DNA of 64,000 bases, from contig WNKI01000001.1 of the NCBI GenBank assembly GCA_015350385.1, forward strand, positions 7,589,433-7,653,432. Reading direction: 5' to 3'. The position numbers were made by a program, and so were the translations under genes. Below the pieces are notes generated by a model. It saw only the letters and a program-made list of their open reading frames with translations, searched no databases and was not told the origin of the DNA. Of the stretch, positions 47,514 to 57,789 are shown one piece after another. Source of the DNA: Aculops lycopersici. Taxonomy: Eukaryota > Arthropoda > Arachnida > Trombidiformes > Eriophyidae. The stretch's first letter is position 1; the number at the start of each line of letters is the position of its first letter.

Positions 47514-47616
47514 ATGGAATCAGGCGAACAAGATCAACGAGTAAAGTGTTGGCTCGCTCGATTGCTCATTTTTTTCATCTTGGCGGCCTACGATGTCCGT
47601 TGGCTTAATCTAGAAG
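47514..47616 (+). CDS. Candidate signal-peptide exon (weak)
   Basis: ATG at 47514 encodes a short charged start then WLARLLIFFILAAYDVRW, a plausible signal peptide, and reaches CTA GAA G before GTAGGT, a good phase 1 donor. That is the structure of a first exon of a secreted or membrane protein. No matching phase 1 second exon is evident before the formin gene at 48414, which has its own start. Could belong to a gene extending past other genes, or be chance. Confidence 0.22.
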
Positions 47617-48413
47617 GTAGGTTGGCCTGGTTAAAAAAAGCTCCCTAACCATTGTAATGATGGACTACAGGTGTACGAGCATGGCCAAGCGAATCGATGG
47701 ACATGCACGTGATGGCGAGCAGCAGTGGCACCAAAAGCTCTCGACAGCGACTACTACCTGTTGTTAGTGTTTTCGTTGTAGCGGTAGGTTGGCGCTGCTC
47801 CATAAGCAACAAGCTAGCTGCAGATACATGTACAGATGATGGCTAGCCAGCAAGAGTTGTTGCTGCTCAAATATTTATTTAGTTGCTCACATTCTCCGCT
47901 TTTACACAATCGCGGTTCACATCAAGAACAAATGTTGTCGTCATCGTCGCATTGCGATTGTGTAGCTAGATTAGTAACATCAACGCTTGTTAGTTTCGCC
48001 GGCACCAACAAAAGCCACTAGTTGCTCTGGATGCCTCTATTTCTGTACCAGTATCTGAAGTTTGCAGCGAAACGAGAGTTTCACTTTCGCCTCTCATGCT
48101 TTTTGGTGGTTATCGCGAGTGATAGTAGCTAGTGGTGATAGTGATGATACTAAAGCCACGAGCAGAGAGTTGAACCTAACTATTATTATTATTATTATTA
48201 TTTTTGTATTTTCATATTATTATCGACGATGATTGTTGCCAATGGAGGCGATATAATAATAATAATTACAACGAAGTTGGCCTCAATCAGATCATCAACA
48301 TTCCAATCAATCGTTAGAGTGACTGGGAGCGATTAAGACCATAGAAATATATAAGACAAACTCTCGCTAAGGAGATAAATAAAGAGTGAAGGACTCAATT
48401 AAATTCTGACAAG

Positions 48414-51050
48414 ATGGCAACATCAGCAGTATCAACACCAAAAATCAAGTCGATAACAACAACAGCAACCCCGAGACGAAGATCCACTATCGTCACAGTC
48501 AATCAAATGACCACATCAAGTAATAACGGAAGCAGGCAACTAACATTGTCAAGCATCAAAAAGAAACCAAGCAACCAGAATCTCGAGCTTGAGAGCGAGC
48601 TGCTCAAGGTCAAGGAGTCGCAACAAGTGGTCAACTCGCCGCTGAAGTTACATCAGCACCATCATATAATCAGCTCCTCGCCATTGGTGAGTCGCGTTGC
48701 ATCGCCCTCGCAATCGGGACCTCTTGCGCCGCAACCCCCTCCACCGCCGCCACCGCCGCCGCCGCCTCCAATGCCAAACTACAAATCGGGTTCTTGTCGA
48801 GCTAATGGCAACTGTCTCATCGACCCACCTGTCGACTCGAGCCAGTGCGAGCAGCAGGCCACAATTGACCTGATTAATCCAACGGCATATGTGAAGCCAG
48901 TGATGAAAATGAGAACACTTAACTGGCGCAAGATACCAAAGCGAAAGGTTTTGTCGCAAAAGTTAGTCCACAAGTTGGCGGCTCAATCGAGTTCGTCTTC
49001 ATTTTTAAGCGAGTTATATGATAATAACCAGCAACAACTAGAACAACAACAGCGACAAAAAGGATCTGATGATACCTGTGATATTAGACCAAACACTAGC
49101 GGCGCGATCAATGCGCCACTAGGCGCGGAAGAAAACGTTTGGTTCCTCATAGCAAAGACAAACAAGGCAATAAAAGAGGTACAAGCTACGCCGAAACCAG
49201 GAACTAGCAAGTCGGCGTCGCGAATCAGAGAAATGTTGGAATCGGTGAAGAAGAGAATGGAAAACTTGTCGTTGGATAATAATAATTGTGATAATATTTT
49301 CAACTCAAGTTTCAATGGAGACTCTGATTCAGATAGAGAGCAACAACAACAACAGCAGCAACAACAAGTTAATAGTATACTAAGTGCAATAGATTTTCAA
49401 GATTTGGAAAGTTTGTTTTGTCTAGACACTCAGCCAATTGAATTCGGTAATAACTCAAATAACAATGGCGGACCAAACAATTGTGGCCTAGATTTTGACT
49501 CGTCGGCGTCAAATTTTGTTAGACGATTGAGTATGCGAACAAACGCATCCAGTGACTCGGTTATAAGTTCAAATGATAGTTCACAGAACGACGATGACTC
49601 ATCATTGGACCTGATTGAGCTCAATATATTAAGCACCAAAAAGTCGCTTAACATTAATATATTCCTAAAGCAAATTAAGAGCACTGACGAGCTTGTGGAG
49701 TGTATTAATCGGGAGGCTCATCAGGTGATTGGTAAGGAACGATTGGAAAATTTGTTAAAATTATTACCTGATTCAAGTGAAACGCAACAATTGATGCGAT
49801 GTCAGAAGAAGAATCGCCAACACCAACTACCTGTTGCCGAGAGATTTTTATTGAAACTCATGACACGAATTCCTAACTTGGAGCTGAGATTGAAGTTTAT
49901 GATTTTGCTCGAGGAGTACCATAGTGATTTAGATGCTATTCGAGCCGATTTAAACAAACTAGATAGAGCTGCTCAAGAGATTATGTCCAGCAACAAGCTG
50001 AGGGACATTTTAAATCTGGTCTTAGTCACAGGTAATTTCTTGAACTCAGGTGGCTACGCAGCCGACGCGGCTGGTTTCAGCTTGGATTGTTTGGAAAGTT
50101 TGCACGAAGTTAGATCAAACAAACCGGGAGTTTACCTGATCCATTATGTTGCCGAAGTGGCCACCAAGCTCAAGCTGGTTAACTTTCAACAAGAGGAGCT
50201 GGCGAACGTTGAATTGGCCTCGAGGGTTTGCATTGAAACCATTAACTCGGATCTCAAGTCGATGATGGCAAAGATTATTGATCTCAATAAGGATTTACAA
50301 AGAGAGGAACAATCTGAGGTACTAACTAGAATGGCCAATACCTTAGAAAGTATCCAAAGTGACGTTGAATTTCTCAAATTGCGCTCGACAGTTAGTATTG
50401 AGGATACCCGTAAGCAACTTGCCAATTACCTATGCGAGGATTTGGAATTGTTTAAGCTGCACAATTGCTTCAAGTATATTCTAAGCTTTAGTCAGAGGCT
50501 CAAGGTTGCAGCCGACGAGAACCAGCGGCGAGCGATGAGTCGCAAATTGGGCGGAAACTCTCAAACCGGAAACTGTTCACTTAGACGCTCAAACACCATA
50601 CACAACCCTAGGCTTGCAAGATTCGCTAACTCCAGTCAAGTCCAAGGCCGTCTCTCATTGGACGGCGCCGGCGTGTTGGGCAAACAAATTCATGGGTCCA
50701 ATAAAACCCTCAACAACAACAGCGACGGGCGCATGTCACTAGGTAACGCCCAGTTGCAAACAACGCTCAGGCGCCAATCAAATTTATCCCGAACAACCTC
50801 AACCTACAACATCAACCAACAGCAAAACTCAACTAGTGTATACTTGAATCAGGAGCAAGCTAATAATGGCAATAATAGTAGAAGTGAATACGACGACCTT
50901 CATGAAGGACTCATTAGAGTACTCAATGATTCAGGCAATAGCTCGACAGGCGGCAGATGGTCGTCTACCTCGTCGCGATCCAGTGCTTATGGAACGATGC
51001 GGCGAGCTAGCAAGCTCATTAGAGTCTCATCTAAGAAGACTAACAACTGA
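48414..51050 (+). CDS. Formin, INF2/FHDC1-like (FH1-FH2)
   Basis: An 878-residue protein in one exon; nucleates and elongates unbranched actin filaments. FH1 is a short polyproline run (about residues 107-122). FH2 starts at MKMRTLNWRKIP (about 163) and continues through VWFLIAKTN, LNILSTKKSLNINIFLKQ, LPVAERFLLKLM, KLRDILNLVLVTGNFLNSG and KPGVYLIHYVAEVATK to about residue 720. The WxKIP start and the GYAADAAGFSLDCL segment are closest to INF2, Drosophila form3 and FHDC1. No N-terminal diaphanous inhibitory domain is present; an in-frame TGA eight or so codons before the ATG supports this start, so an autoinhibited INF2 form is not encoded here unless upstream exons exist. S/Q/N-rich inserts interrupt the FH2 lasso region (about 185-245) and the knob (about 300-400), the second with long Gln and Asn runs. 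AATAAA lies at 51165. Confidence 0.85.
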   Translation: MATSAVSTPKIKSITTTATPRRRSTIVTVNQMTTSSNNGSRQLTLSSIKKKPSNQNLELESELLKVKESQQVVNSPLKLHQHHHIISSSPLVSRVASPSQSGPLAPQPPPPPPPPPPPPMPNYKSGSCRANGNCLIDPPVDSSQCEQQATIDLINPTAYVKPVMKMRTLNWRKIPKRKVLSQKLVHKLAAQSSSSSFLSELYDNNQQQLEQQQRQKGSDDTCDIRPNTSGAINAPLGAEENVWFLIAKTNKAIKEVQATPKPGTSKSASRIREMLESVKKRMENLSLDNNNCDNIFNSSFNGDSDSDREQQQQQQQQQVNSILSAIDFQDLESLFCLDTQPIEFGNNSNNNGGPNNCGLDFDSSASNFVRRLSMRTNASSDSVISSNDSSQNDDDSSLDLIELNILSTKKSLNINIFLKQIKSTDELVECINREAHQVIGKERLENLLKLLPDSSETQQLMRCQKKNRQHQLPVAERFLLKLMTRIPNLELRLKFMILLEEYHSDLDAIRADLNKLDRAAQEIMSSNKLRDILNLVLVTGNFLNSGGYAADAAGFSLDCLESLHEVRSNKPGVYLIHYVAEVATKLKLVNFQQEELANVELASRVCIETINSDLKSMMAKIIDLNKDLQREEQSEVLTRMANTLESIQSDVEFLKLRSTVSIEDTRKQLANYLCEDLELFKLHNCFKYILSFSQRLKVAADENQRRAMSRKLGGNSQTGNCSLRRSNTIHNPRLARFANSSQVQGRLSLDGAGVLGKQIHGSNKTLNNNSDGRMSLGNAQLQTTLRRQSNLSRTTSTYNINQQQNSTSVYLNQEQANNGNNSRSEYDDLHEGLIRVLNDSGNSSTGGRWSSTSSRSSAYGTMRRASKLIRVSSKKTNN

Positions 51051-51164
51051 CAATCACCGCAAATATTGACGACGACAAAGACGATACCCTATTAAGTTTT
51101 CTGTTTGCTTGTTTAGTTTTTTTCTCTCATCTATAGAGTCTCTTGTGTTATCATATATGAAAAC

Positions 51165-51170
51165 AATAAA
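51165..51170 (+). terminator. Poly(A) signal of the formin gene
   Basis: AATAAA 115 bases past the formin stop and 28 bases before the convergent SIAH stop. Confidence 0.6.
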
Positions 51171-51197
51171 TCATGATCTTCACTATTGTTATACGTG

Positions 51198-52613
51198 CTA
51201 TGAAATAACTCGATCAATCGTTACGTTAATACCTAGGTTCTCCCCCTGACTACTTCCATCGCCCGCCTCCTTATCCTTTTGCATTGGTGACAGAAAATGT
51301 TGTGCGATCCTAGAGTCGAACACTAAACAATCATAACTTGATATTGCAACCAGGATTCCATCCAGAATTGATCTCGGTGTCGCCTCCCATTGAAGGCGCT
51401 TTACCTGTCCACCGTGATTACTGCTCAACTCAAGCTTATACTTGAACTTATCAGCCTCTTTCTGAGATCCAATCAATTGGACGATGGCAAAAAATTGCTG
51501 CTGGCCAGACTTGAGCTCCTGTTTCTCGAGAACGAGGAGAAAGTGATGATTGAAACAGGATTGTATCATAACCCAATCGACAGCTCCCTTCAAATTGATA
51601 TCTGTAGCTAAGAAGACTATATCCTCACCATTTAAGGTTGTGATACTCTTGTGGTGTTCACTCAAGTGTGGCATTACCTGAGATAAAAGTCCCGTCCACT
51701 TACATGCTGTTCCAGGACACGGACATGAGTAGGAAATGTAATCGCAAACTTCCTCGTGCTCTCGCTTTTTGAACCAGTAGGACTTCCATTGGCAGCCATT
51801 GAAGTTGTACTTGCAAGGGAACTGGAAAGTATTTGCCAACTTATCTAGCTGTAGATTCCTTATGGCTGGATCCGAGATGGTTACTCGGCAGGTGGGACAA
51901 TGAGTTATCTTTGATGAACAACCCTGACAAACAAGATGTCCATTCTGGCATTGGTAAATGGGTGGCACAGCGTAATCGAAACAGATGGGACACTCAAATA
52001 ATGACTTGATGTCGCAAGGGGCCAACTGGGGCGATCTCATAGAGGACTGTTGTAGATCGTTCTGCTTGGTTACTAATTGATGCTGACAAAATGATGCTTG
52101 CGAGGTCTTCGCGTAACCAATCGAAGTTGAGTAATTTTTGGTAGTTGATTCGATGGTTGCTGTCGATGTGGAAGACGATGGTGGCATGGATTGGTCAGTG
52201 TTGTTGCTAGTTGAGTTGATTTGATTGGCTTGTTGCTGGTTACTTTGCTGATGACTTTGGTTCTTGCTATGATGGTGCTGATGTTGGGAAACAACTGAAC
52301 CTGGTTGTGTGTTTGTATTTGTAAAGTACATAAGATTGCAATTTCCAGTAGCTGGAATAGTAGTCGTTTGTATTTGCATTAGTGAATCTGTGCAAAATTG
52401 TTGTTGCTGTTGTATCGATATGGAGGAATCTATACTAGGATCTAATGATGAGTTTGTTGTAGCTATCTGCTGATTGCTATCCGTCTTATTTATTGTTTGT
52501 TCATCGATCGGTGAATGCTGGTTCTGGTCGGAAAGAATCTTTGTCGCGCCTTTAAGGCGGTACGATGGATTCGACTGGCTGGATGACTTTTTTGTATCCA
52601 TATTTGTATCCAT
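51198..52613 (-). CDS. SIAH1: SIAH/Seven in absentia E3 ubiquitin ligase with long N-terminal extension
   Basis: 471 residues from the first ATG (52613); codons further upstream in the open frame start only with TTG. The RING finger begins [12 protein letters not shown] (about residue 208) and ends HCPTCR, with the Cys/His spacing of SIAH. Next come the two SIAH zinc fingers ([29 protein letters not shown]) and the substrate-binding domain ([22 protein letters not shown] to about 470). SIAH proteins ubiquitinate many targets for degradation; fly Sina acts in R7 photoreceptor fate. The first ~200 residues are S/Q/N/T-rich low complexity, much longer than in vertebrate SIAH1 (282 residues in total). 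A sequence TTGATTGCAG just upstream (52776-52785 in reverse) looks like a splice acceptor for a 5' UTR exon. Tail-to-tail with the formin gene, 147 bases apart. Confidence 0.9.
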   Translation of the reverse strand: MDTNMDTKKSSSQSNPSYRLKGATKILSDQNQHSPIDEQTINKTDSNQQIATTNSSLDPSIDSSISIQQQQQFCTDSLMQIQTTTIPATGNCNLMYFTNTNTQPGSVVSQHQHHHSKNQSHQQSNQQQANQINSTSNNTDQSMPPSSSTSTATIESTTKNYSTSIGYAKTSQASFCQHQLVTKQNDLQQSSMRSPQLAPCDIKSLFECPICFDYAVPPIYQCQNGHLVCQGCSSKITHCPTCRVTISDPAIRNLQLDKLANTFQFPCKYNFNGCQWKSYWFKKREHEEVCDYISYSCPCPGTACKWTGLLSQVMPHLSEHHKSITTLNGEDIVFLATDINLKGAVDWVMIQSCFNHHFLLVLEKQELKSGQQQFFAIVQLIGSQKEADKFKYKLELSSNHGGQVKRLQWEATPRSILDGILVAISSYDCLVFDSRIAQHFLSPMQKDKEAGDGSSQGENLGINVTIDRVIS

Positions 52614-53841
52614 TTTGGTTCTGTGCAAAGTTGCCTTCGACCTCTTGATTAATGGTTGGTCACTACAATTTCGAATCTCTTCCGATTGGTGACGTACTTT
52701 ACTTGATCTTATAATAACTAACAAACTATCTCTAATAATTCCAATGAAGAGGACTATAAGTAGAATTTTCTGCAATCAATAGTTCAAGTTCCTTTCAGTA
52801 CTTCAAATGCGTTTCTAGGTTTCGGTCTATCTTCTGCTGTTTGTTCCAAAAGTTGATGTATGAATAAGAGATGATGATTTAGACCCTGAACCTGGAGTCC
52901 AGTTGAGGCTAATGAATTGCAATGATTTTGGCCATTTTGGTGTGGATTAGGCAGAAAAAGTGAGGATAAAATAAAGTGGTTTAGGTTAATTTGGATATGA
53001 ATATCAGCAGAACCCTGTATTGTGATGATTTTGATGATGATGAACAACAATAAATTTATCCCGCGCTGGCCGCTATACACTCACTCTCTCTTCTGGTAGC
53101 TCCATTGGTTACTGCGTGTGTTGTGAAAACTTGCAAGTCCATTCGCTTGGCTGCTGGTCGCTGCACTCTAGTGTGGGCGCCCCATACAGTTTCTATAGTT
53201 GTCCAACATTATCAACTTGAACGTTTATGCCTATGTAATTGCCGGTTATGCTGGCGCTGAGCTCAACCTTTGATATCCAGTCACTATCGTCTTTTCAAAA
53301 ATAACCAACTGTGAGTATGAGGCTCACTGGTAATCTGGTTCTCGAGTTAGAAGCGAGATGATTCATGTGTTTCATAGAGAATCTACAGGAAACTCCACAC
53401 TGTAACCTCCTACACTTCCGACCTAATGGGCACCCATAGTTCGTTCGTATAGCTAGAAAGCAAACTCACATAAAAACTGTACATAGCAGTGGCATGTTGG
53501 TCTAGATGATTTAATGTGCGCCAAAAAGGCGATAAGGTGCCAGCGAAGAAAGAGAGGAAGAGCTGGTTAGATCGCTATGCGCAACCTCACTCCTGTGGTT
53601 GCTAGCTAGCTGGCTAAAACCACCTTAGGCATGACGTGCGCAGATGCGCTTTCGTTGTAGTGTTTGTGCAACTAAATCCAAAGAAGCAAATGTAGGTCAG
53701 TGTTATCAGCTAGAAAGGTGACTGTCTATGTCGATGTCTGGGTCGTTGTCGTCGTCTTTGTTAGAACTGGACGCCTCGAGCTAAGCGCCGAGTCCATTTA
53801 TTATGTTTACAAACACAAACACAACACACGCTCCTCTCAGT
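52614..53841. other. Intergenic / probable 5' leader of SIAH
   Basis: About 1.2 kb between SIAH and FARSA, both on the minus strand. The part next to SIAH is AT-rich and may be UTR. It also holds the FARSA poly(A) signal (TTTATT on plus, 53797-53802). No coding evidence. Confidence 0.45.
53797..53802 (-). terminator. Poly(A) signal of the FARSA gene
   Basis: AATAAA on the minus strand about 40 bases past the stop; another AATAAA overlaps the stop codon itself. Confidence 0.5.
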
Positions 53842-55422
53842 TTATTGGCCTCCAGCTCCTAATATACACAATGGACTCGAGTGAACCATCTTGAGATCCA
53901 CTTTGTGGCCGACCAAATCGCGAATGTTGTCAATCTTGTACTTGATCATCGCAGGACGCTCCAACGAGAGACCCCAAGCAATTGCACTAACCGATTCGGG
54001 TAGCCCAAGGGCAGTGAGCATCTCTGGTCTGAACATACCCGAGTTACCAAGCTCAATATACTTGCCCAGACCCGAATGGTAGCCGAAGATTTCCATACTT
54101 GGCTCTGTATATGGATTGTAGGCTGATTTAAAGCGTAGCTCCTTATCTTGCGTCACTCCCAAACGTTCGAAGAAAGCTGCCAGGACTCCCTTTAAATTAC
54201 TCAGCGATAATCCCTCGGCAACAATAACTCCCTCGACTTGATGAAACTCTGCTAAATGAGTTTGATCAAGTGTCTCATTTCGAAATACTCTATCAATGCT
54301 AAATAATTTAGCCGGCTTAAATGGACCTCCTGAGTTCTTATGATCTTGTGCTATCTTGTACAACATTCTCGCAGTGATTGCTGTTGTATGTGTTCGCAAA
54401 ACATTTCTATAAGATTCCTTATCGCTCCATACATATTGGTATCCCTTAGGCCAGCTTCCATCCTCAGTTCCATGATGAGCTTCGCGAACTCGTCTTACCA
54501 GCTCCTCGTCACTAATTGGATGGCATGTCTCTGGGTTGCTAACAAAGAATGTGTCCTGAGAATCGCGAGCCGGATGAGCTTGTGGCACGACTAGAGTGTC
54601 AAAACACCAGAAAGAGCTTTCAACAAATTTGTTTGTTGGCATCTCAGCGAATCCCATATCTTGGAAAGTTTGCTGAACTGATTCTTTGATTTTCATCAAA
54701 GAGTGCAAGTGGCCTCGCTCTGCAGTCCTACCGAGAGCATCAAAATTTAACTCCTTGAACTTTTTGGATCTCCAATCACCCGATTTCAGTAGATCCGTGG
54801 TGAGCTCCACTTCGGGCTCCTCGATTGTGGTGGCGAAATCGGGACCTTTGGTGATGATATAAAATTTGATTGGACTTTCGGTGATGAGTTTTCTCTTCTT
54901 TAAATCGGCAATAACTTTTGTATCGATGGCAGGTCCAGTTGGGGCCCCATCTGATAGAGATAAACTATTGATGCTCTTGATCAGATCATGGACAGAATCA
55001 TCGATGGTCTCTCTAACAGGTTTGAACTTTTTGGTCTCTTTATCCATGGTGATCCAGCCATTGCTCATGGCTTTATTGCAACCTGCCTTCGCCATTGGAG
55101 TTCCGGATCCTTCATTCAGGCTCTTCATTAATGTTGGTTGGTCGATTCCATCTTGAGAACTCTTGACAATCTTATAGATTCTCGCCTCATGGCTTCCATT
55201 CTCTAATATCACTTGACCCTCTTGAGTCAAATCGAATTTCTTGTACTCTCTTGGTTCCCTCTTGAGGAATGTGGGTGATGTTTTGCTGATGATACTACTT
55301 ATGGCTCCATCAATAGTTTGACGATCAACACTGAGTTGCTTGGCCAAGTCCAATGTGGAAATTGGTTCGGTGCTTTTGTCAAGAATAGCCAATATCTTGC
55401 CCCTAATCTCGTCGTCAGCCAT
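53842..55422 (-). CDS. FARSA: Cytosolic phenylalanyl-tRNA synthetase alpha subunit
   Basis: 526 residues in a single exon, the usual length of eukaryotic PheRS alpha. Charges tRNA-Phe as an alpha2-beta2 enzyme with FARSB. The N terminus has winged-helix DNA/tRNA-binding repeats (IRGKILAILD; KQLSVDRQTIDGAISS). The class II catalytic core occupies about 215-510: SSFWCFDTLVVPQAHPARD, motif 2 at FRNETLDQTHLAEFHQVEG, and motif 3 at IAWGLSLERPAMIKY, preceded by YIELGNSGMFRPEML. All core motifs look intact. ATG at 55422 is the only sensible start. Minus strand, 439 bases downstream of IST1's stop. Confidence 0.95.
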   Translation of the reverse strand: MADDEIRGKILAILDKSTEPISTLDLAKQLSVDRQTIDGAISSIISKTSPTFLKREPREYKKFDLTQEGQVILENGSHEARIYKIVKSSQDGIDQPTLMKSLNEGSGTPMAKAGCNKAMSNGWITMDKETKKFKPVRETIDDSVHDLIKSINSLSLSDGAPTGPAIDTKVIADLKKRKLITESPIKFYIITKGPDFATTIEEPEVELTTDLLKSGDWRSKKFKELNFDALGRTAERGHLHSLMKIKESVQQTFQDMGFAEMPTNKFVESSFWCFDTLVVPQAHPARDSQDTFFVSNPETCHPISDEELVRRVREAHHGTEDGSWPKGYQYVWSDKESYRNVLRTHTTAITARMLYKIAQDHKNSGGPFKPAKLFSIDRVFRNETLDQTHLAEFHQVEGVIVAEGLSLSNLKGVLAAFFERLGVTQDKELRFKSAYNPYTEPSMEIFGYHSGLGKYIELGNSGMFRPEMLTALGLPESVSAIAWGLSLERPAMIKYKIDNIRDLVGHKVDLKMVHSSPLCILGAGGQ

Positions 55423-55861
55423 GATAATTGTCCGGGTATGTCTATTTGGTGATTGAATTAATAGATAAAAGTCTAATGAGTCTAAATATCAATAATAAAT
55501 AATAACTTGAGTAAGTTTCTCAAACTTGACAAAGAATTTAGAGGATTACACGTGGGCTACGTACAGCACTGAAAGCGGTGCCGCAGAGTTCTATTCTCAT
55601 TGTCAGCTCGAAGACTTTACTGTCATTCTATGGGCTACTATCGGCAAGCTACTGGTATAAAATTATGCAACCAAACTAACTCCGATTCAAGGATTGATTA
55701 TTCTTTAAGTGAAGGGCAAGATGAAAAAACAGTTTAAGCTTTGACACATTTATTATCTAGCACATGCCATAGGGTATTGCAAAGCCAAGACAATATTGAC
55801 TGGCTCAAAATATCAGTTCTCCCGTTAGATTAAGTATAATCGACATACTTAGTTATTGTTA
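55423..55861. other. Intergenic region between IST1 and FARSA
   Basis: AT-rich spacer carrying the IST1 poly(A) signal (TTTATT on plus, 55749-55754) and the presumed FARSA promoter. No gene seen. Confidence 0.5.
55749..55754 (-). terminator. Poly(A) signal of the IST1 gene
   Basis: AATAAA on the minus strand, about 108 bases past the stop codon. Confidence 0.55.
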
Positions 55862-57049
55862 TTATTTCTTGTTTTTGAGTTGATCAAATCGACGTGTCAA
55901 GTCATCGAAATCGAAACGATCGTCAGTCGAAGTTGAAGGTCCGCTTCCGTCATTGACATCCTTTGGAACAGGCGGCAACTCGGGCAGAGTATCATCTAGT
56001 TCATCTCTACCTCTACGACTAGAGTCCGGGCCAAAGCTGTAGTATTGCGTCGTGTTGGATCCAGGCTTATTAACCACACTATCATAGTTTGGTGGTGGTC
56101 CCTCTGAGTTGGGCTCATTTTTAGCTTGTTTGGATGGACCAAGTTTCTCAGATGACAATTTCAAATTGCTCGATGAAGAGTTGGGTGTGTTTGACTCCAA
56201 ATCAGGTAAATTGAAACCGATTGGTAAGGAGGCGCTTGGAGCGGTGGCATCGGACGACTGAGTAGTGAGGTCCGCGGGTCCAACTGGTGTTGGTCCTAGA
56301 GGTGGCTCAGATGGCAACGGTGGTGGCTGGTCATAGGGACTGAATGGTTGGGTCATTGGGTTTCTAGGATAGTGGTCGCCGAGGTCGATCAGATTGAATC
56401 CACTCTGTGGAGCGTTAGAAGTTTGACGTTGGCCCGGACCGTCGTCTTCATCGCTGGAGGCTGAGGCTGGCCTGAATCCCTTCGAGTCCAGGGCCTCTTG
56501 CTCTTTCATGATTCTCGGATCGGCCTTGTAGTCAATCTTTTGGTCTTTTGCAATCTCAACTAAATACTTTTCGACTAATACCTTCGGAGGAGCTTGGACG
56601 TTCATTTTCTTCATCAGAGTTTCGTTGACTGTTTTCATGGAGTTTTCCTTGACTGCCATAACATATGGCTTACCATATTTTTTCCCCAACTGGTCGGCAA
56701 TAACTTTGAGTTCAGAAACATCAGCTTCTAAAAACGGTGTGACCCAAATGAGACTGGAAACTGCAGTTGCCAGTCCCTCGTCGACCATTTCGCTCGATTG
56801 CAATTGTCCAAATCGAGATAGCAAGAAATCACAGTACGACTCAACTAAATCCATCGCCTCAACTAAGTAATCCTCTCTAATAATTTGCTCCACTCGGATT
56901 CGGGCTCGATCCACCTTGCCCGCGTTTAGGAACTCGCCAATAGTTCTTCTTGCCTTCTGGTTCAATTCCATCTTCTTCTTCTCGACCAACTTGAGCCTAT
57001 GCATAATCAGATTTAAGTTGGTCTTCAACTTTGCATAATCGACACTCAT
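55862..57049 (-). CDS. IST1: IST1, ESCRT-III-associated protein
   Basis: 395 residues in one exon, close to human IST1 (about 360). Works with ESCRT-III and VPS4 in endosomal sorting, membrane tubule scission and cytokinesis. The N-terminal ESCRT-III-like helical domain is clear (KLKTNLNLIMHRLKLVEKKK; FLNAGKVDRARIRVEQIIRE; ESYCDFLLSRFG; about residues 5-180). A P/S/N-rich linker follows. The C terminus carries two MIT-interacting motifs: LPELPPVPKD (MIM2-like) and DDLTRRFDQLKNKK (MIM1, Leu/Arg/Leu-Lys pattern), the VPS4 and LIP5 docking sites. Divergent from alpha-catenin, starts 740 bases apart. Confidence 0.93.
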   Translation of the reverse strand: MSVDYAKLKTNLNLIMHRLKLVEKKKMELNQKARRTIGEFLNAGKVDRARIRVEQIIREDYLVEAMDLVESYCDFLLSRFGQLQSSEMVDEGLATAVSSLIWVTPFLEADVSELKVIADQLGKKYGKPYVMAVKENSMKTVNETLMKKMNVQAPPKVLVEKYLVEIAKDQKIDYKADPRIMKEQEALDSKGFRPASASSDEDDGPGQRQTSNAPQSGFNLIDLGDHYPRNPMTQPFSPYDQPPPLPSEPPLGPTPVGPADLTTQSSDATAPSASLPIGFNLPDLESNTPNSSSSNLKLSSEKLGPSKQAKNEPNSEGPPPNYDSVVNKPGSNTTQYYSFGPDSSRRGRDELDDTLPELPPVPKDVNDGSGPSTSTDDRFDFDDLTRRFDQLKNKK

Positions 57050-57789
57050 TTTGAGGCTTTGCTATCACCTAATGGGTCAATGATTGCAATTTTTGCAATG
57101 TGATGCAATCAAATCTACTAATAAAATCGGATGGAGCGGATTCTTATTTGTGCCAATTGGCAAGCATATGTCTCCTTCGCTAATATGTCAAGGATAACAC
57201 ACATTAAATCCTTTGGGTGATTTCATTTGTTTTTGCTCATTTCTGATTCTTTGGAGCTACTGAAACATTGACAGGGGGATTACGGAGAATACGAAGCAAA
57301 GAGCAAAAAACTCTGTTGCTCGCTGTCTCAACGAGTGAAATCAACATCGAGCGTAACATCAGCACGAAAACATCACCAGTTTTGTTGTCTGTCTTCTTTT
57401 TATCCGAGTTTGCCCTGCATTGACTCATCGTAGCGAGTGAAAAAACCCAAAACTCGCATGCAAAACCCCACTGAGCGAGTCAGCTCAGCTGGACATTGAA
57501 TTCGATCTCGCTCTCCGTGAGAGCAGGCGGCTTGGTTCACTTGACTTGAAGTTTGGTTGCAGCCTCCTCAGCGGCCGCCTGCGTCACACAGACATTCGAA
57601 CTTCAAATGAGATTTGCGACCAATTCTCTGTGTTTTCATTATCAAGTTACAGGACATTTGCAACATGTCGTACAAAACACTGTTTCATTATTTATCCCCA
57701 CCTTAGAAATTAGTCACATTTTCAAATCTCATTCACCTTATTGCATTTACATCTAGAGAAACCAAAAGAGCCCAAATAACTTGACCACC
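57050..57789. other. Bidirectional promoter region, IST1 / alpha-catenin
   Basis: 740 bases between two divergent starts. ACATCTAG before the alpha-catenin leader could be an acceptor for a 5' UTR intron. No TATA box stands out. Confidence 0.4.

Larger units (their letters stand above)
43662..48413. other. Noncoding region between FAS and formin genes
   Basis: About 4.7 kb between divergent genes. It should contain both promoters; an (AT)n run at 43707-43720 lies about 50 bases upstream of the FAS start. Simple repeats: (TTC)n near 44359-44380, (GGTTC)n at 47340-47366, (ATT)n at 48181-48203. Two weak candidate signal-peptide exons on the plus strand are listed separately. No other coding evidence. 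Confidence 0.5.

Noticed and set aside
52614..52775. SIAH start further upstream giving a hydrophobic N terminus
   Set aside because: The frame opens with TTG, not ATG, and a likely splice acceptor sits there; the first ATG is at 52613.
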